Translations under genes and position numbers: made by a program | Notes under the pieces: model-generated | What the model saw: the letters and a program-made list of their open reading frames with translations, nothing else | What the model was told of the DNA's origin: nothing | Database searches by the model: none | Assembly: GCA_018399135.1 (NCBI GenBank) | Contig: JAGYPB010000003.1 | Location: 23,639 to 87,638, forward strand | DNA from: Deltaproteobacteria bacterium | GTDB taxonomy: Bacteria > Desulfobacterota > Desulfuromonadia > Desulfuromonadales > Geopsychrobacteraceae | Length of the DNA stretch: 64,000 nt | Reading direction: 5' to 3' | Part shown: positions 18,040-27,664 of the stretch, piece by piece | Numbering within the stretch: position 1 is the stretch's first letter | Layout: each line of letters starts with the position of its first letter

Positions 18040-19518
18040 ATGGTGATCGACTTTCCCCTGTTAAGCCTCTTGCTCTTTACTCCGTTGGCGGGTGCGTTCA
18101 TGTGTCTGCTCTTTGGGGTGGGGAACAACGCGGCCCCACGTTGGGTAGCCCTGCTAACCGCCGGCGGCGTGTTTGTTTTTAGTCTGTTGGTGTGTCTGCT
18201 GCAGACGCCGAGTGCAGGTTGGTTGCTCTATGAGGACTATCGCTGGATTGAGCAGTTTGGCATCCGCTATACCCTGGGACTCGACGGCCTTTCATCGGTA
18301 CTGATCCTGCTGACGGCTTTTCTGCAGGTGTTGGCGGTTCTGGTTTCCTGGCGTCAGGAACGTGCTCCCGGTGTCTATTTTGCCCTGTTGCTGGTATTGG
18401 AGATGGCAGCCATTGGGGTTTTGCTGGCCCTGGATTTAATTCTTTTCTACCTTTTCTGGGAATTAATGCTGATTCCCATGTTCTTTCTTATTGGGGTCTG
18501 GGGATATCAGCGCCGTTTTCAGGCTGCGGTGAAGTTTTTTCTTTACACTCTGGTTGGCAGTTTGTGTCTGCTGCTGGCGGTGATCAGCTTGTATCTGCTG
18601 CATGGTGAACAGACCGGCACCTACACCTTTGCTCTTGAAGCGTTAAAACAGACCGAATTGAGCACAACCCAGGAAATGGTGTTTTTTCTCTGCTTTATGG
18701 CGGCCTTTGTGGTCAAAATACCCTTGTTCCCGTTCCACAGTTGGCTGCCCGATGCCCATGCTGAAGGCCCGGCTGCCGGTTCGGTTGATTTGGCGGGTCT
18801 GCTTCTTAAAACCGGGGTCTACGGCATGATCCGCTTTGCCTTTCCGCTTTTTCCGGTTGCCGCACAAAAAGCCCTTCCATTGCTTGCCGGATTGGCTCTG
18901 GTCGGACTTTTCTACGCCGCCTGGGTTGCTTTCCAGCAGGTTGATATCAAACGTATTGTCGCTTTTTCATCCATCTCGCACATGGGGTTCGTTATTCTTG
19001 GCCTCGCAGCCTGGAATCAGACCGCATGGGAGGGGAGTGTGTTGCTGATGGTGAACCATGCGATTACTACCGCGGGTCTGTTTGCGGTGGTCGCCATGAT
19101 CGAGCAACGTACCGGAACCCGTAGCCTCGATCAGTTGGGCGGACTATGGAAAAGTCACCCCAATATGTCGGCTTTTTTTCTGCTGTTCTGTATGGCCTCT
19201 CTGGGATTGCCGGGATTGGCAAACTTTGCTGGTGAAATATTAATTTTGATTGGAGTTTTTACGGTGAAGCCTCTGTGGGCGGTGATCGCGGTAGGAGGCA
19301 TCCTTTTTTCTGCGGTTTACACTTTGAAACTGGTGCAAGGCACCTTGTGGGGTAGTCATTGTGAGCCCCATGATAAACGGGATTTGCACTCACGCGAATG
19401 GCTGGTGTTGATTCCCCTGGGGGCACTGGTGGTAGCTCTGGGCTGTTACCCGCAACCGGTGCTTGACCTGCTTCGAGAGCCCCTTGGCTCCTTGTTGCTG
19501 GTGGGAGGGATGCCATGA
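18040..19518 (+). CDS. nuoM: NADH-quinone oxidoreductase subunit M
   Basis: 492 residues, about 14 membrane helices. Proton-channel residues sit in FYLFWELMLIPMFFLIG (helix Glu), FVVKIPLFPFHSWLPDAHAE (Lys and His) and KRIVAFSSISHMGFV. Antiporter-like proton-pumping subunit of complex I. Starts 49 bp after nuoL and overlaps nuoN by 4 bp. Confidence 0.96.
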   Translation: MVIDFPLLSLLLFTPLAGAFMCLLFGVGNNAAPRWVALLTAGGVFVFSLLVCLLQTPSAGWLLYEDYRWIEQFGIRYTLGLDGLSSVLILLTAFLQVLAVLVSWRQERAPGVYFALLLVLEMAAIGVLLALDLILFYLFWELMLIPMFFLIGVWGYQRRFQAAVKFFLYTLVGSLCLLLAVISLYLLHGEQTGTYTFALEALKQTELSTTQEMVFFLCFMAAFVVKIPLFPFHSWLPDAHAEGPAAGSVDLAGLLLKTGVYGMIRFAFPLFPVAAQKALPLLAGLALVGLFYAAWVAFQQVDIKRIVAFSSISHMGFVILGLAAWNQTAWEGSVLLMVNHAITTAGLFAVVAMIEQRTGTRSLDQLGGLWKSHPNMSAFFLLFCMASLGLPGLANFAGEILILIGVFTVKPLWAVIAVGGILFSAVYTLKLVQGTLWGSHCEPHDKRDLHSREWLVLIPLGALVVALGCYPQPVLDLLREPLGSLLLVGGMP

Positions 19519-20930
19519 ACCTGGAGTCGTTACAGTCGCTACTCCCCCAGATCCTGCTGGCTTTGGGCTCAACCGCCATTCTTCTGGGTGGTGCCTGGGT
19601 GCGCAATCGCCGACTGTGGTTGCTTGCTGGTAGCATAGTGGCTATCCTTGCTGCCCTGACAGCAACTTTTGTCGAACCGGTACAGATCGATATCCTCGGC
19701 ATGTACTCGGCGTCTGCCTATGCGCGCTTTTGTACGGTGCTCTGGTCGTTGACTGTTGCCGCAACTCTGGTCATCAGCTTTCGCTACGTGGACATTTTTC
19801 GTTTTGGTGGCGGAGAGTATGCGTCATTAATGTTGTTTGCCGCAGCAGGGATGAGTTTGTTGTCGGCGGCAACCTCTTTTATTGGACTGTTTCTTGGGTT
19901 AGAAGTTCTAACTCTGGCTCTATATATTCTTATTGCTTTTCGTCATGAAGACACACGTGGCGCCGAAGCGGGAATGAAATATCTGGTGTTTGGCGCGGTG
20001 GCAACGGCATTTCTGGCCTTCGGTATTGCCCTGATCTATGCTGCCACCGGCACCTTCAATCTGCAGGCTGCGGCCGCAGGGTTACAAGCCGAAAGCGGCC
20101 TGCGTCCGCTGGGGTTGGCAGGATGGGCGTTGCTGCTGGTCGCCATCGGTTTTAAAGTTTCTCTGGTGCCTTTTCACCTATGGACGCCTGACGTTTATCA
20201 GGGAGCTCCCGCGCCGGTCAGCGGCCTGCTCGCAACAGCTGCAAAGGGGGCTGTGCTGACGGCCTTTTTACCGTTGCTGGTGATGACGGGCGAGGGGGTG
20301 GCTGACATCAGTGCCGTGCTCTGGTTCCTGGCCATTGTCACCATGCTGGTCGGCACATTTGCCGCTTTGTCGCAAACCAATATCAAGCGTATGCTCGCTT
20401 ATTCGTCGGTTGTCCATATGGGTTATCTTTTGATTGCCCTGATTGTCGCAGGGGAGGAAGGCAGCCGCGCCCTGTTATTTTATCTGGTAGTTTATTCCCT
20501 GGCGACCTTTGGTGCCTTCGGAATTATTACTACCTTTGCGGATGAAAATGGCGAGATTCAGAGTTATGATGATCTGCGCGGTCTGGCCGCTCTCCATCCA
20601 CGGCGCTGTGCCATGTTATCTGTGTTTTTGTTGTCCCTGACGGGGATTCCGCCGTTGGCTGGATTCTTTGCCAAGTTTGGTCTGTTTCAGGCTGCTTTTC
20701 GTAGCGGCTATGTCGAATTGGCAGTCATTGGAATCATTGCATCGGTCATATCGGTTTATTATTATCTAAGACCGATCATCGTTCTTTATTCCTCCGAACC
20801 GGCACTGGTTTGTCGCGATGTTGCCGCACAATCAGAAACCTTGTTGCTGGTTGGTTGTGCGGTGGTTATTGTGATACTGGGTGTTTATCCGGCCCCTTTG
20901 CTGGAGTTGGTGGCGCAGATTGTTCCCTGA
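19515..20930 (+). CDS. nuoN: NADH-quinone oxidoreductase subunit N
   Basis: 471 residues, about 14 helices. LGLEVLTLALYIL, FKVSLVPFHLWTPDVYQGAP, KRMLAYSSVVHMGYLLIAL and LTGIPPLAGFFAKF are typical NuoN motifs. Last gene of the operon; repeat R2a follows 16 bp after its stop and may help end transcription. Confidence 0.96.
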   Translation: MNLESLQSLLPQILLALGSTAILLGGAWVRNRRLWLLAGSIVAILAALTATFVEPVQIDILGMYSASAYARFCTVLWSLTVAATLVISFRYVDIFRFGGGEYASLMLFAAAGMSLLSAATSFIGLFLGLEVLTLALYILIAFRHEDTRGAEAGMKYLVFGAVATAFLAFGIALIYAATGTFNLQAAAAGLQAESGLRPLGLAGWALLLVAIGFKVSLVPFHLWTPDVYQGAPAPVSGLLATAAKGAVLTAFLPLLVMTGEGVADISAVLWFLAIVTMLVGTFAALSQTNIKRMLAYSSVVHMGYLLIALIVAGEEGSRALLFYLVVYSLATFGAFGIITTFADENGEIQSYDDLRGLAALHPRRCAMLSVFLLSLTGIPPLAGFFAKFGLFQAAFRSGYVELAVIGIIASVISVYYYLRPIIVLYSSEPALVCRDVAAQSETLLLVGCAVVIVILGVYPAPLLELVAQIVP

Positions 20931-20946
20931 CAGCAGTACAAATATT

Positions 20947-21089
20947 GTATCTGTTCAGCACCGGATAGGGGATCCTATGTCACGGGACACTTTGCTTCAT
21001 CCATCACCGCTTGCTGTCGCCGTCCATGGCGACAGACACCCTTGCCACAGGACCCCCTATCCTGTGTAAGGCCATAGCTGAACAGTTAC
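20947..21089. repeat. Dispersed repeat R2, long copy (R2a)
   Basis: 143 bp bounded by inverted ends GTATCTGTTCAGC (20947) and GCTGAACAGTTAC (21089). Inside, GGATAGGGG pairs with CCCCCTATCC, and CTGTCGCC/GGCGACAG forms a perfect 8-bp stem, so the whole element can fold on itself. Shorter relatives lie at 49931-49989 and 57439-57495, a half copy at 45181-45202. It has the shape of a miniature inverted-repeat element. Confidence 0.75.
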
Positions 21090-21118
21090 CAAATATTTTT
21101 AAAACGAGGATACCTCTT

Positions 21119-21520
21119 ATGTCTGTTGACGAAAAAATTGCCCAGTTTCTCCAATCCGCAGCCTTTGCGGTTGTTGGGGTATCAACTAAACCGGATAAGT
21201 TTGGCAACAAAATTTTCAAATGCTATCAGAAAAAGGGTTATCGGGTTGTTCCGATTCACCCCCTGGAAAAGGAAATCGAGGGGGTTTCCTGTGTATCCAA
21301 TGTCTCTGAACTGCCCTCTGAAGTTGTCAGCCTATCAGTGGTAACCCCGCCCGCTGTTACAGAGAAGCTGGTGATCAGTGCGGCTGAAAAGGGGATCAAA
21401 AATATCTGGATGCAACCTGGAGCGGCAAGTCCTGCTGCAGTAGCTTTTTGTGAACAGCAGGGGATTAACGTGATTGCTGATGGCACCTGTGTGCTGCTAC
21501 GTTTTGGCTGCCACCATTAG
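21119..21520 (+). CDS. CoA-binding domain protein (YccU-like)
   Basis: 133 residues, a single Rossmann-like CoA-binding domain: FAVVGVSTKPDKFGNKIFK, GYRVVPIHP, LPSEVVSLSVVTPP, KNIWMQPGAAS and a final DGTCVLLRF. Members are small cytoplasmic proteins that bind CoA; their cellular role is unclear. ATG 21119 follows CGAGGA. It is the first of eight same-strand genes, but the 110-bp gap to the next leaves its membership in that operon open. Confidence 0.88.
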   Translation: MSVDEKIAQFLQSAAFAVVGVSTKPDKFGNKIFKCYQKKGYRVVPIHPLEKEIEGVSCVSNVSELPSEVVSLSVVTPPAVTEKLVISAAEKGIKNIWMQPGAASPAAVAFCEQQGINVIADGTCVLLRFGCHH

Positions 21521-21630
21521 CCTTGCTTGGACCCTGATTCCGGGCAGGAGTGACAGTTTTTTCAGGGGCGTCATTGTGCTCCTTTTTTTGTCAGAAAAAA
21601 ACGCACGTCTTAGCTCCGTGGATTGGTTGG

Positions 21631-22479
21631 ATGTTTAAAGATTTTGAATTCATCGTAAAAAACATGGGTGATCTGCCTCCTTCTCCTGTGGTGGCAACCC
21701 GGTTGCTTGAGCTCTTGCGCGATCCGGAATTACGGATTAAAGATCTGGCCAACGCGGTATCCCTTGATCCGGTTATCTCGGCAAAGCTACTTAAAATTGC
21801 TAATTCTGTTATGTACCACCAGGTCAAGCAGGTCAGTTCGGTTGATCGTGCCTTGATTGTGGTTGGGGAAAATGTTCTCAAAAACCTGGCCCTTGAATAC
21901 AGTTTACGCAGTACCCAGAGAACTTACGGGCTGTTGGAGAGGAAGCTGTGGGAAAATTCCATCGGTTGTGCCGTGGCCAGCAGGATGATTGCTGATAAAC
22001 TGACATCCCTTGACAAGAGCGAGGCTTATCTTGCCGGGCTTCAGCGTCATATCGGTAAGGTGGTGATGATTAACCGTGACAAGAACCTTTACCGCGAAGT
22101 GCTGCAGATTGTTGAGCGAGGGGAAGGAACCCTGCGCGATGTCGAACGTGCTCTTTTTGCCTACTCCCACGAGCTGGTTGGTGCGGCGCTGCTCGATTAC
22201 TGGAACTATCCTAAGCGGATTGTTAATGCAACCCTGTATCATCATGATCTGGAAAAATCCCGCAAACTGGATGATGAGACCTTTACCCTGTGTGCCGTGC
22301 TTTCTCTGGCGAGTTGTTTCTGTAGTAATTTCGGCATCGGCTTTCAGGATGCGCAGGAGGTAGATTTAACTCTATGTCATGGCTCCTTTGCTCTCGAAGC
22401 CAATCCAATGGTCTTAGAAGATTTAAAGGAGCTGTTTTACCCAGAGTTTGTAAAGGAGCGTAACCTTTTTCTTACTTGA
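21631..22479 (+). CDS. HDOD-domain signalling protein
   Basis: 282 residues. Most of the protein is one HDOD domain: DLPPSPVVATRLLELLRDPE, DLANAVSLDPVISAKLLKIANS, VSSVDRALIVVG. HDOD domains are related to HD phosphohydrolases but lack the metal-binding HD residues and serve as protein-interaction scaffolds in signalling. The C-terminal part (about 120-240) keeps the all-helical layout with a degenerate HD region (HELVGAALLDYWNYP). ATG 21631 has only a weak ribosome site. First clear member of the HDOD-to-roadblock module. Confidence 0.88.
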   Translation: MFKDFEFIVKNMGDLPPSPVVATRLLELLRDPELRIKDLANAVSLDPVISAKLLKIANSVMYHQVKQVSSVDRALIVVGENVLKNLALEYSLRSTQRTYGLLERKLWENSIGCAVASRMIADKLTSLDKSEAYLAGLQRHIGKVVMINRDKNLYREVLQIVERGEGTLRDVERALFAYSHELVGAALLDYWNYPKRIVNATLYHHDLEKSRKLDDETFTLCAVLSLASCFCSNFGIGFQDAQEVDLTLCHGSFALEANPMVLEDLKELFYPEFVKERNLFLT

Positions 22480-22523
22480 CATTAAGCCATCCGTGCAGCT
22501 GTCAGCAACAGAGGACTTAGTCT

Positions 22524-23615
22524 ATGTGCAAAAAAATATTTATAGCTGCAACCGGCCAGAATTGTGGCAAAACAACCACCAGCTTGTCATTGTTACATCG
22601 GGCGCTGGAGAAATATTCACGCATCGGCTTTATTAAACCTTTTGGTCCAAAACGTACAAACTATCAGGGTCGCCATGTAGATGTGGATGCTGCTCTGATA
22701 GCCCAGGTATATTCCATGGATGATCGCCTTGATCTGATGTCGCCGGTTGTCCTGGATGCCAATACCACGCGTCGTTTTCTTGATAGCGATGCGGATTCTT
22801 CGGTATTGTTGGCACAGATTACCGAGGCGGTACGACAATTGGAACAGGAGTGTGACTTTTTGATCATCGAAGGTGCCGGACATTCCGGCGTAGGTTCGGT
22901 CATGGGGTTGAATAACGCTCAATTGGCGTGTCATTTGGAAGCTCCAGTGCTGATCGTGTCGGGTGCCGGTATTGGTCACGTTATCGATGATCTGTATCTG
23001 AACCTGGCTCTGTTTCGAGAATCGGGTGCCGATGTCCGGATGATTCTGTCAAACAAGTTGTTGAAAAGTAAACGCGATGCGACTCTTCACTATCTGCAGA
23101 AAGCGTTTGCAAAAACCAGTATCAGAGTGGTTGGTGGTTTCAACTATTCACCGGTACTTGCGAATCCCACCCTGAAATATCTTTCTGAACTATTACAGGT
23201 TGAGCTTAAGGCAGAGTCGCATCAGATCCGACGCATTGTTCATAATGTCCTGATTGGTGCCGCCTCAACGCAGCGGGTGGTTGATCTTCTCCACGATTCG
23301 AGTCTGGTTATTGTTAACAGTAGCCGCGACGAAGTACTGGTGATGCTGGCGACCCTCTATCACCTGGTACGTTTTCGTAGCAAACTGGCGGGTATCGTTA
23401 TCGCCGGCACTGTACCGGTGGCGGACATCGTTCAGCAGGTTATTGATGATTCAAGAATTCCTTACCTTCGTTGCCAGTCAACGGTTGCCGAGGTCTATAC
23501 AACGATCCAGGCAGATGTTGCCAAAATCGGTATTGACGACAATGAAAAAATTGAACTGATTCATCGTCTGGCTGAAACAGAACTTGATTTTGATCAGATA
23601 GATACTGTTTTTTAG
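22524..23615 (+). CDS. BioD-like P-loop NTPase with DRTGG domain
   Basis: 363 residues. Residues 1-215 form a dethiobiotin-synthetase-like P-loop domain: Walker A AATGQNCGKTTTS, FIKPFG, DFLIIEGAGHSGVGSVMG. Residues about 220-330 form a DRTGG domain (IRRIVHNVLIGAA, LAGIVIAGTVP). The same pair of domains makes the N-terminal regulatory half of long phosphotransacetylases, but the PTA catalytic part is absent here. It may therefore be a nucleotide-dependent switch. Lies 44 bp after the HDOD gene and 52 bp before the TPR gene. Confidence 0.82.
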   Translation: MCKKIFIAATGQNCGKTTTSLSLLHRALEKYSRIGFIKPFGPKRTNYQGRHVDVDAALIAQVYSMDDRLDLMSPVVLDANTTRRFLDSDADSSVLLAQITEAVRQLEQECDFLIIEGAGHSGVGSVMGLNNAQLACHLEAPVLIVSGAGIGHVIDDLYLNLALFRESGADVRMILSNKLLKSKRDATLHYLQKAFAKTSIRVVGGFNYSPVLANPTLKYLSELLQVELKAESHQIRRIVHNVLIGAASTQRVVDLLHDSSLVIVNSSRDEVLVMLATLYHLVRFRSKLAGIVIAGTVPVADIVQQVIDDSRIPYLRCQSTVAEVYTTIQADVAKIGIDDNEKIELIHRLAETELDFDQIDTVF

Positions 23616-23667
23616 CCGGCAGTTGGGCCATTTGCCCTTGTCCCTTGAGACAAAGGAAACTGTATCC

Positions 23668-24927
23668 ATGGGATTTTTTAATAAATTATTTGGCGGTAAG
23701 ACCAGCGTGGAGTCATTGCAGCGCGCGGTTGAACAAAAGCGTTTTGCAGATGCTGTTTATCTTGCAGATGAACTGGCTAATCAACCCCTTGGCGATGAAG
23801 AGTCATTACACGTAGCGCAATGGCGTGCACAAGCCGGAGATGGTCTGGCGCGTTTGAATTTGATTGAAGCGAAAGCGAAACAGGGTAATGGTGAAGAGCA
23901 TGAAGCGGCTGATTACTTTGCCATGGCTTTGCAGTATGCTCACAGTGATCAATTAAAAGAAGAGATTGTGCACGCACGTGACATCCCGTTTGTGGTTCTG
24001 TCCCCTTCAGAGCCTGTGCCGGGGTCTGGAAGCAGCACCTGCGTTTCCGCAGAAGGGCGCCGGCAAGAGGTGGATTCTTCTGCTGATGTTGATGATTTCA
24101 TCCGATTTGATTTAATCCTGACGTCTTATCCAGAGAGCCAGCGAGAGCGCTATCATCATCGAGGAAAAGAATTTATTGCCGCTTTTTTGCTTGCTCACGA
24201 AGGAGAAAATGTTCAGGCAAATGAAATGTTCAAAAAAGTAAACGAGATAGATCAGGATGACCTCTACTGGTTTGAAGTCGGCGCACTGCAGGCACGCATG
24301 GGCAATCTGACCCACGCGAAAGAATCTCTTGAGCATTCGTTACAGTTGAATCCGGATCTGCTGCTGGCGGTTGATGCTTTGGTTGAGGTACTGCTGGCGT
24401 TGGAACAGGTCGAGGAGGCCCGGAGCTTCCTTGAAGCAAAGATCCAAACAAAAAACGGTAGCCTTGTTAACTACCACGCTTTGCTGGTGACCATCCACAG
24501 TCATCGCCAGGATTGGCCTGCTGCAGTTGTTCATGTCCGTCACTGTGTGCAGGAAAATTACAGTGAGCCTGATTTTATTGTTTTAGCTGCGGCGGTGATG
24601 GAGAAAGTCGGAGAACTTGCAGAAGCCGAAGACTTGCTGAAAAGATTACCGGCAGGAGGGGGCTGTAAGGGCCATAATATCAACCTGCCGTTGGCGGAGT
24701 TTTATCTGCGCCATGATCGCGAGCTGGAAAAGGCTTTTTCCAGCTTTAATGCAGCAGTTAAGCAATATCCCGACAATCCACGCTGGCGCCTGCGCCTCGC
24801 ACAAACTTGTTTTGCCCGCCAGTGGCACAGAGATGGCCTGCAGTTAATACAGCAACTTGGTGATGTCGAATTGCCGGCTGAGATGGAAGCTGAAAGGCTG
24901 CGGTTGTTGTCACAACACGGCGCTTAA
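23668..24927 (+). CDS. Tetratricopeptide-repeat protein
   Basis: 419 residues. No membrane segment. It begins MGFFNKLFGGKTS, a small amphipathic start seen in many cytoplasmic scaffold proteins. TPR units are visible from about residue 20 (ADAVYLADELANQP), then around 190-260 (MFKKVNEIDQDD, LEHSLQLNPDLLLAVDAL) and 260-390. A Ser/Gly-rich linker (about 115-145) divides the two TPR blocks. The role is inferred as a protein-protein adaptor for the surrounding signalling genes. ATG 23668 was chosen over 23623 because the longer part looks non-coding. Confidence 0.8.
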   Translation: MGFFNKLFGGKTSVESLQRAVEQKRFADAVYLADELANQPLGDEESLHVAQWRAQAGDGLARLNLIEAKAKQGNGEEHEAADYFAMALQYAHSDQLKEEIVHARDIPFVVLSPSEPVPGSGSSTCVSAEGRRQEVDSSADVDDFIRFDLILTSYPESQRERYHHRGKEFIAAFLLAHEGENVQANEMFKKVNEIDQDDLYWFEVGALQARMGNLTHAKESLEHSLQLNPDLLLAVDALVEVLLALEQVEEARSFLEAKIQTKNGSLVNYHALLVTIHSHRQDWPAAVVHVRHCVQENYSEPDFIVLAAAVMEKVGELAEAEDLLKRLPAGGGCKGHNINLPLAEFYLRHDRELEKAFSSFNAAVKQYPDNPRWRLRLAQTCFARQWHRDGLQLIQQLGDVELPAEMEAERLRLLSQHGA

Positions 24928-25059
24928 TGATCCGTGTCGCTGTGATGACTGATGTGCCGCCAATCGAGTCCATATCAGCGTTCGTGGGTGGTTAGTCTGC
25001 GCACTCATAAGTCTGTCTGCGCATTGGTGGTTCATATTTTTAGCAGCAAGGATACTCGA

Positions 25060-26151
25060 ATGAGCGGCAACGCGACTGAGGCTGCCAACCAACCACTAAA
25101 AAGCCCCTGGGGCTTTGCCCAGTTGCTTGAGCAGATTGACATGGGCATTCTGGTTCTCGATTTGGCCCGGCAACAGGTTGACTATTGTAATGCCGCCCTG
25201 TTTGATGTGCTGGGAGAAGATTTTCTGTGCACCAGTTTTGAGCATCTGTATGAATTGTTTGTCGCTCCCGTTGAGGGCTCTGCCGTTGCTTCGCGTAGCT
25301 CGCATCAGGTCCTTTACCAGGAACGCTTGTACGGCTATACAATCTACCGGGCTGCACCACGGTACTGTTGTATTTTTGTCCGTGATATCACTGAAAAGCA
25401 GCGTCTAGAATCGATTGCCCAGGCCATCAATGCCATGGATAATCTTGGTTTTATTTTTTCAGGAATTCGTCACGAAATTGGAAATCCCCTTAATTCACTC
25501 AAAATGGCTTTGACAGCACTGCAAAAAAACCATGTTCAGGAGAGTCGTGAATCCCTTGATGAATATGTAGCGCGCGCACTGGCCGATGTCGGACGTATGG
25601 AATATCTACTCAAATCGCTCAAGGCTTTCAGCTTGTACGAGCGGGTAGAACTCCATGAGATGTCCCTGGTCGAGTTTATGGAAAAGTTCATCGCCCTTGT
25701 TGAGCATGATTTTCATGCCTGTGGAATCAGAATCCGCACCGCTATCCCGTTGGATATTGGTCAGGTTAAAATTGATGAACGGGCGTTACACCAGGCTCTG
25801 CTTAATATTTTTAACAATGCTGCCGAAGCACTGAAAGGGCGACGGGAGCCGGTAATTCATATCACCACACAAAAGCGCGGAGAACTGGTATGGTTAAGGA
25901 TCCGGGATAATGGTTGCGGGATCAAGCCTGAGCAGAAAAAACATCTGTTTCAGCCTTTTAATACCAGTAAGCCACAAGGTAACGGGTTGGGGCTGGTAAT
26001 CACCAGAAAACTGCTGGCGATGATGAATGGTGATATTGCCATTGACAGCTGGCCTCAGCGTGGAACCGAAGTCAGAGTCAGCCTGCCTTTGGCTGAATCC
26101 GCTACAAGGGAACCGGGATCAACGGACCCCTTTCCCTCCATAACAAACTGA
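25060..26151 (+). CDS. Soluble PAS sensor histidine kinase
   Basis: 363 residues, no membrane helix. A PAS-like domain (about 18-112), then the phosphoacceptor helix GIRHEIGNPLNSLK (His138), and an ATPase domain with LLNIFNNAAEAL (N box), IRDNGCGI (G1) and GNGLGLVITRKLL (G2). The E/N-rich H-box is of the NtrB-like type. Its likely partner is the response regulator 19 bp downstream. ATG 25060 follows AAGGAT; a longer frame to 24952 shows no domain. Confidence 0.88.
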   Translation: MSGNATEAANQPLKSPWGFAQLLEQIDMGILVLDLARQQVDYCNAALFDVLGEDFLCTSFEHLYELFVAPVEGSAVASRSSHQVLYQERLYGYTIYRAAPRYCCIFVRDITEKQRLESIAQAINAMDNLGFIFSGIRHEIGNPLNSLKMALTALQKNHVQESRESLDEYVARALADVGRMEYLLKSLKAFSLYERVELHEMSLVEFMEKFIALVEHDFHACGIRIRTAIPLDIGQVKIDERALHQALLNIFNNAAEALKGRREPVIHITTQKRGELVWLRIRDNGCGIKPEQKKHLFQPFNTSKPQGNGLGLVITRKLLAMMNGDIAIDSWPQRGTEVRVSLPLAESATREPGSTDPFPSITN

Positions 26152-26170
26152 CAAAGTGGGTGGGTGCAAA

Positions 26171-27256
26171 ATGAAAAAAGTTCTGATTGTAGACGATGAG
26201 GCCTCGTTTCTGCTGTCGCTCAAAGACGTATTGAAGGTTCATCAGGATAAATTTAAAATCCTTACGGCGGAAAATGGCAGCGTTGCTGTTGATTTGCTGC
26301 GCGATACCAGTGTTGATTTGCTGGTAACTGACTTGCGTATGCCGGAGATGAACGGTTTCGAATTGTTAGCGTGGGTTAGTCGACATCAGCCCCAATTGCC
26401 GGTGATTGCCATGTCGGCTTTTGGTACTCCGGAGATTGAGGCGCGACTGAGTAAAATGGATACGCTTCAGTTTATCGAAAAGCCGGTTGATCTGCCGTTG
26501 CTGGAAAAAGCTATTTTCAATGGTCTCAAGGCAGCGGGTAAGAGTTTTATCCGCGGTATTGCCCTGGCTACTTTTTTGCAACTAATGAATGTTGAAAAGA
26601 AAAACTGTACTCTGAAAATTGCTGCAACGAAGGGGCCTGCCTACTTGTTTGTCGCTAATGGCGAATTGATTGATGCAGAATACGCTAACCTGAAGGGCCG
26701 GGATGCCGTTCTTGAGATTGTCAGTTGGGATGATGCAGAAATTGAAATGGATGCTGTTTGTCGGCGCCAGGATGATGTTATCAACATGCCTCTCGGGCAT
26801 TTACTGATAGAAGCGTTCAGGATCAAGGATGAGGCGGCAGAACAAATGAAGCAAAATGCCAGGGATGCAGTTTCTGCTCCCGCTACAGACCCATCAATCC
26901 CCACAGTTACTTCCGGATCAGTAACACGACCAGTTGATTCCGCTCTGGCAGGGAGATTAAGCGCAATCCGTAACGTGCAGGAATTCGCCATTTACAATAT
27001 TCACGAAGGTTTGATAGGTACCAACCCTGGATCCTGTTCCATTGCGGAATTTGATCCCGCTGTTTTTGAGGAGGCTCTGACGGTTATTTCCCAGGAACTT
27101 GAGTGGGAAAACTTCCGTTCGATGGCTCTTGGCACAACTAAGCGCAACCGTTATCTGCTGGTTAATCAGCAACAACAGCAGGTAGTGCTCAAGCTCAAGC
27201 CGGGAGCGCAGACAGCACAAGTGTTGAAAGAAATTGAGCGGGTTGTTGATCTGTAA
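26171..27256 (+). CDS. Response regulator with DUF4388 (PatA-like) output domain
   Basis: 361 residues. Receiver domain (1-120) with acidic pocket VDDE and phosphoacceptor Asp54 (LVTDLRMPEMNG), and conserved Lys in FIEKPVD. Residues about 122-235 form a DUF4388 domain (ATFLQLMNVEKKNCTLKIA, GELIDAEYANLKGRDAVLEI). DUF4388 is found in Myxococcota and Desulfuromonadales signalling proteins and in cyanobacterial PatA, with no known enzyme activity. A Ser/Thr/Pro linker leads to a C-terminal segment (about 260-361) without a known domain, possibly interacting with the roadblock proteins next door. Confidence 0.82.
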   Translation: MKKVLIVDDEASFLLSLKDVLKVHQDKFKILTAENGSVAVDLLRDTSVDLLVTDLRMPEMNGFELLAWVSRHQPQLPVIAMSAFGTPEIEARLSKMDTLQFIEKPVDLPLLEKAIFNGLKAAGKSFIRGIALATFLQLMNVEKKNCTLKIAATKGPAYLFVANGELIDAEYANLKGRDAVLEIVSWDDAEIEMDAVCRRQDDVINMPLGHLLIEAFRIKDEAAEQMKQNARDAVSAPATDPSIPTVTSGSVTRPVDSALAGRLSAIRNVQEFAIYNIHEGLIGTNPGSCSIAEFDPAVFEEALTVISQELEWENFRSMALGTTKRNRYLLVNQQQQQVVLKLKPGAQTAQVLKEIERVVDL

Positions 27257-27308
27257 CTGATGCATTGACAAGAACCACGATGACGGTAATCCGGGAGACA
27301 ACTAAGGG

Positions 27309-27659
27309 ATGACGCATTTAATTGATGAACTGAAAGTAATTCCTGGAGTCCTTGGTGCCTGCTTTTTCAAGGCAGGAGAGGGGGTGACAGCCGTCAATCT
27401 CCCCCCCGTGTTTAAAAAAGAACGGCTAGAGTTGGTCGGTAATCAACTGGCTAAAATCTATACCGCCGGAGCGTCAACCTTTGTTGATTTTACCGGCCTG
27501 TCGTTGCACTTTGATGAGACGATTATTGTCACTAAAGCCGTTGCTGCCGACATCCTTTGTTTCGTTATCTGTGACCCTGTTTATAGTCACAATGTTCTGG
27601 CTATGTCGTTGGATCTGTTGCAGGAAGAGATCGGTGACCACAGCGTTGTGAAAGGGTAG
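27309..27659 (+). CDS. Roadblock/LC7-like protein, first
   Basis: 116 residues with an alpha-beta pattern of the roadblock/LC7 fold: LIDELKVIPGVLGACFFKAG, LELVGNQLAKIYTAG, HFDETIIVTKAVAADILCFVI. Bacterial roadblock proteins such as MglB regulate small GTPases of the MglA type. No MglA gene lies in this operon. Starts 52 bp after the response regulator and ends 5 bp before the second roadblock gene. Divergent from MglB, so assignment is by fold pattern. Confidence 0.65.
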   Translation: MTHLIDELKVIPGVLGACFFKAGEGVTAVNLPPVFKKERLELVGNQLAKIYTAGASTFVDFTGLSLHFDETIIVTKAVAADILCFVICDPVYSHNVLAMSLDLLQEEIGDHSVVKG

Positions 27660-27664
27660 ATTAT